A DNA stretch of 6,313 nt from an uncultured Selenomonadaceae bacterium (GTDB lineage: Bacteria; Bacillota; Negativicutes; Selenomonadales; Selenomonadaceae): NCBI GenBank assembly GCA_905236145.1, contig CAJOOE010000115.1, positions 1-6,313 of the forward strand. The letters run 5' to 3'. Position 1 is the stretch's first letter. The number at the start of each line of letters is the position of its first letter. Below are positions 5,720 through 6,313 of the stretch, piece by piece. The notes beneath the pieces are model-generated. The model had not been told where the DNA came from, ran no database searches, and saw only the letters and a program-made list of their open reading frames with translations. Both the position numbers and the translations under genes were made by a program.

Positions 5720-6313
5720 TTGGACGAAAGAATAACGGCAACCGACGAACAGAGTACGGACGATTGGCAATACAGTTTACGCCCGCGAAGATTGGCGGAA
5801 TATATCGGACAGGAAAAGGCGAAAAAAAATTTGTCGGTTTTCGTCAAGGCGGCGACTGACAGAAAAGAGGCGTTGGATCACGTTTTGCTTTACGGCCCGC
5901 CGGGCTTGGGAAAAACCACTTTGGCGGCAATAATCGCAAACGAACTCGGCGTAAATTTTCGCCCGACTTCCGGTCCGGCAATAGAACGCTCCGGAGATTT
6001 GGCAGCCTTGCTTACAAATTTGCAACCTCGCGACGTTTTGTTTATTGACGAAATTCACAGATTGAGCCGGCAGGTTGAGGAAATTTTGTATTCGGCGATG
6101 GAAGATTTCAGCCTTGACATAATTATCGGGAAAGGTCCCGCCGCCCGGAGTATTCGGCTCGATATTGCCCCGTTTACTTTGGTAGGTGCGACGACAAAGG
6201 CCGGCGCACTCTCTCCGCCGCTCCGCGACAGATTCGGCGTAATTTCACGGCTTGAATATTATTCTGTTGACGCGCTGACAGAAATTATTACACGCGCCGC
6301 CGAAATTTTAAAA
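5720..6313 (+). CDS. ruvB: Holliday junction branch migration ATPase RuvB (3' end outside window)
   Basis: The 198 visible codons run open to the right edge; full-length RuvB is about 330-350 residues. It is the AAA+ hexameric motor that drives branch migration with RuvA. Visible elements are SLRPRRLAEYIGQ (19-31), Walker A GPPGLGKT (59-66), TSGPAIER (83-90), Walker B VLFIDEIH (106-113) and the segment AMEDFSLDIIIGKG (126-139), part of the RuvA-contacting hairpin. Sensor 1 GATTKAG (156-162) and the arginine-finger region LRDRFG (168-173) follow. All motifs expected in this part are intact. The C-terminal winged-helix domain lies beyond the window. The TTG start at 5720 is chosen from the strong upstream Shine-Dalgarno site and the match to the family N-terminus (short acidic DER... 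lead). Confidence 0.96.
   Translation, partial: MDERITATDEQSTDDWQYSLRPRRLAEYIGQEKAKKNLSVFVKAATDRKEALDHVLLYGPPGLGKTTLAAIIANELGVNFRPTSGPAIERSGDLAALLTNLQPRDVLFIDEIHRLSRQVEEILYSAMEDFSLDIIIGKGPAARSIRLDIAPFTLVGATTKAGALSPPLRDRFGVISRLEYYSVDALTEIITRAAEILK

Overview
The window looks like ordinary chromosomal, core-metabolism DNA from a bacterium of moderate GC content with AT-rich spacers, strong AGGAGG-type Shine-Dalgarno sites and frequent TTG start codons. The wording of YebC (TTKIGREITIAVKMGG, GCVGWMF) and the order yebC-ruvC-X-ruvA-ruvB suggest a Firmicute, most likely of the Negativicutes. That placement is an inference from memory of the families and was not tested by a search. All genes lie on the + strand. 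I see no insertion sequence, phage, CRISPR, tRNA or rRNA.

Region 1 (1-428) is the last 141 codons of a radical SAM protein that begins upstream; only its C-terminal domain, ending in a four-cysteine tail, is visible. Region 2 (429-2108) is a short branched-chain amino acid operon. A well-formed extended -10 promoter (455-483) leads into ilvN (acetolactate synthase regulatory subunit), which overlaps ilvC (ketol-acid reductoisomerase) by 20 bp, and a strong intrinsic terminator closes the unit. The catalytic subunit gene ilvB is not beside ilvN.

Region 3 (2109-6313) starts with about 120 bp of non-coding DNA holding an imperfect dyad. A tightly packed set follows: yebC, ruvC, a predicted exported DUF4127-family protein, ruvA and the first 198 codons of ruvB. 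RuvA and RuvB form the Holliday-junction branch-migration motor and RuvC the resolvase, so three of the five genes form one recombination-repair machine. YebC is a translation or regulatory factor that often travels with ruvC.

The one passenger that does not fit is the DUF4127 protein. It has a signal peptide, so it should act outside the cytoplasm, yet it is translationally coupled to ruvC by a 4-bp overlap. It is the best candidate here for undescribed biology, but nothing in the window proves a new system. The last three genes (DUF4127, ruvA, ruvB) all appear to start with TTG, while the four upstream genes with visible starts use ATG.
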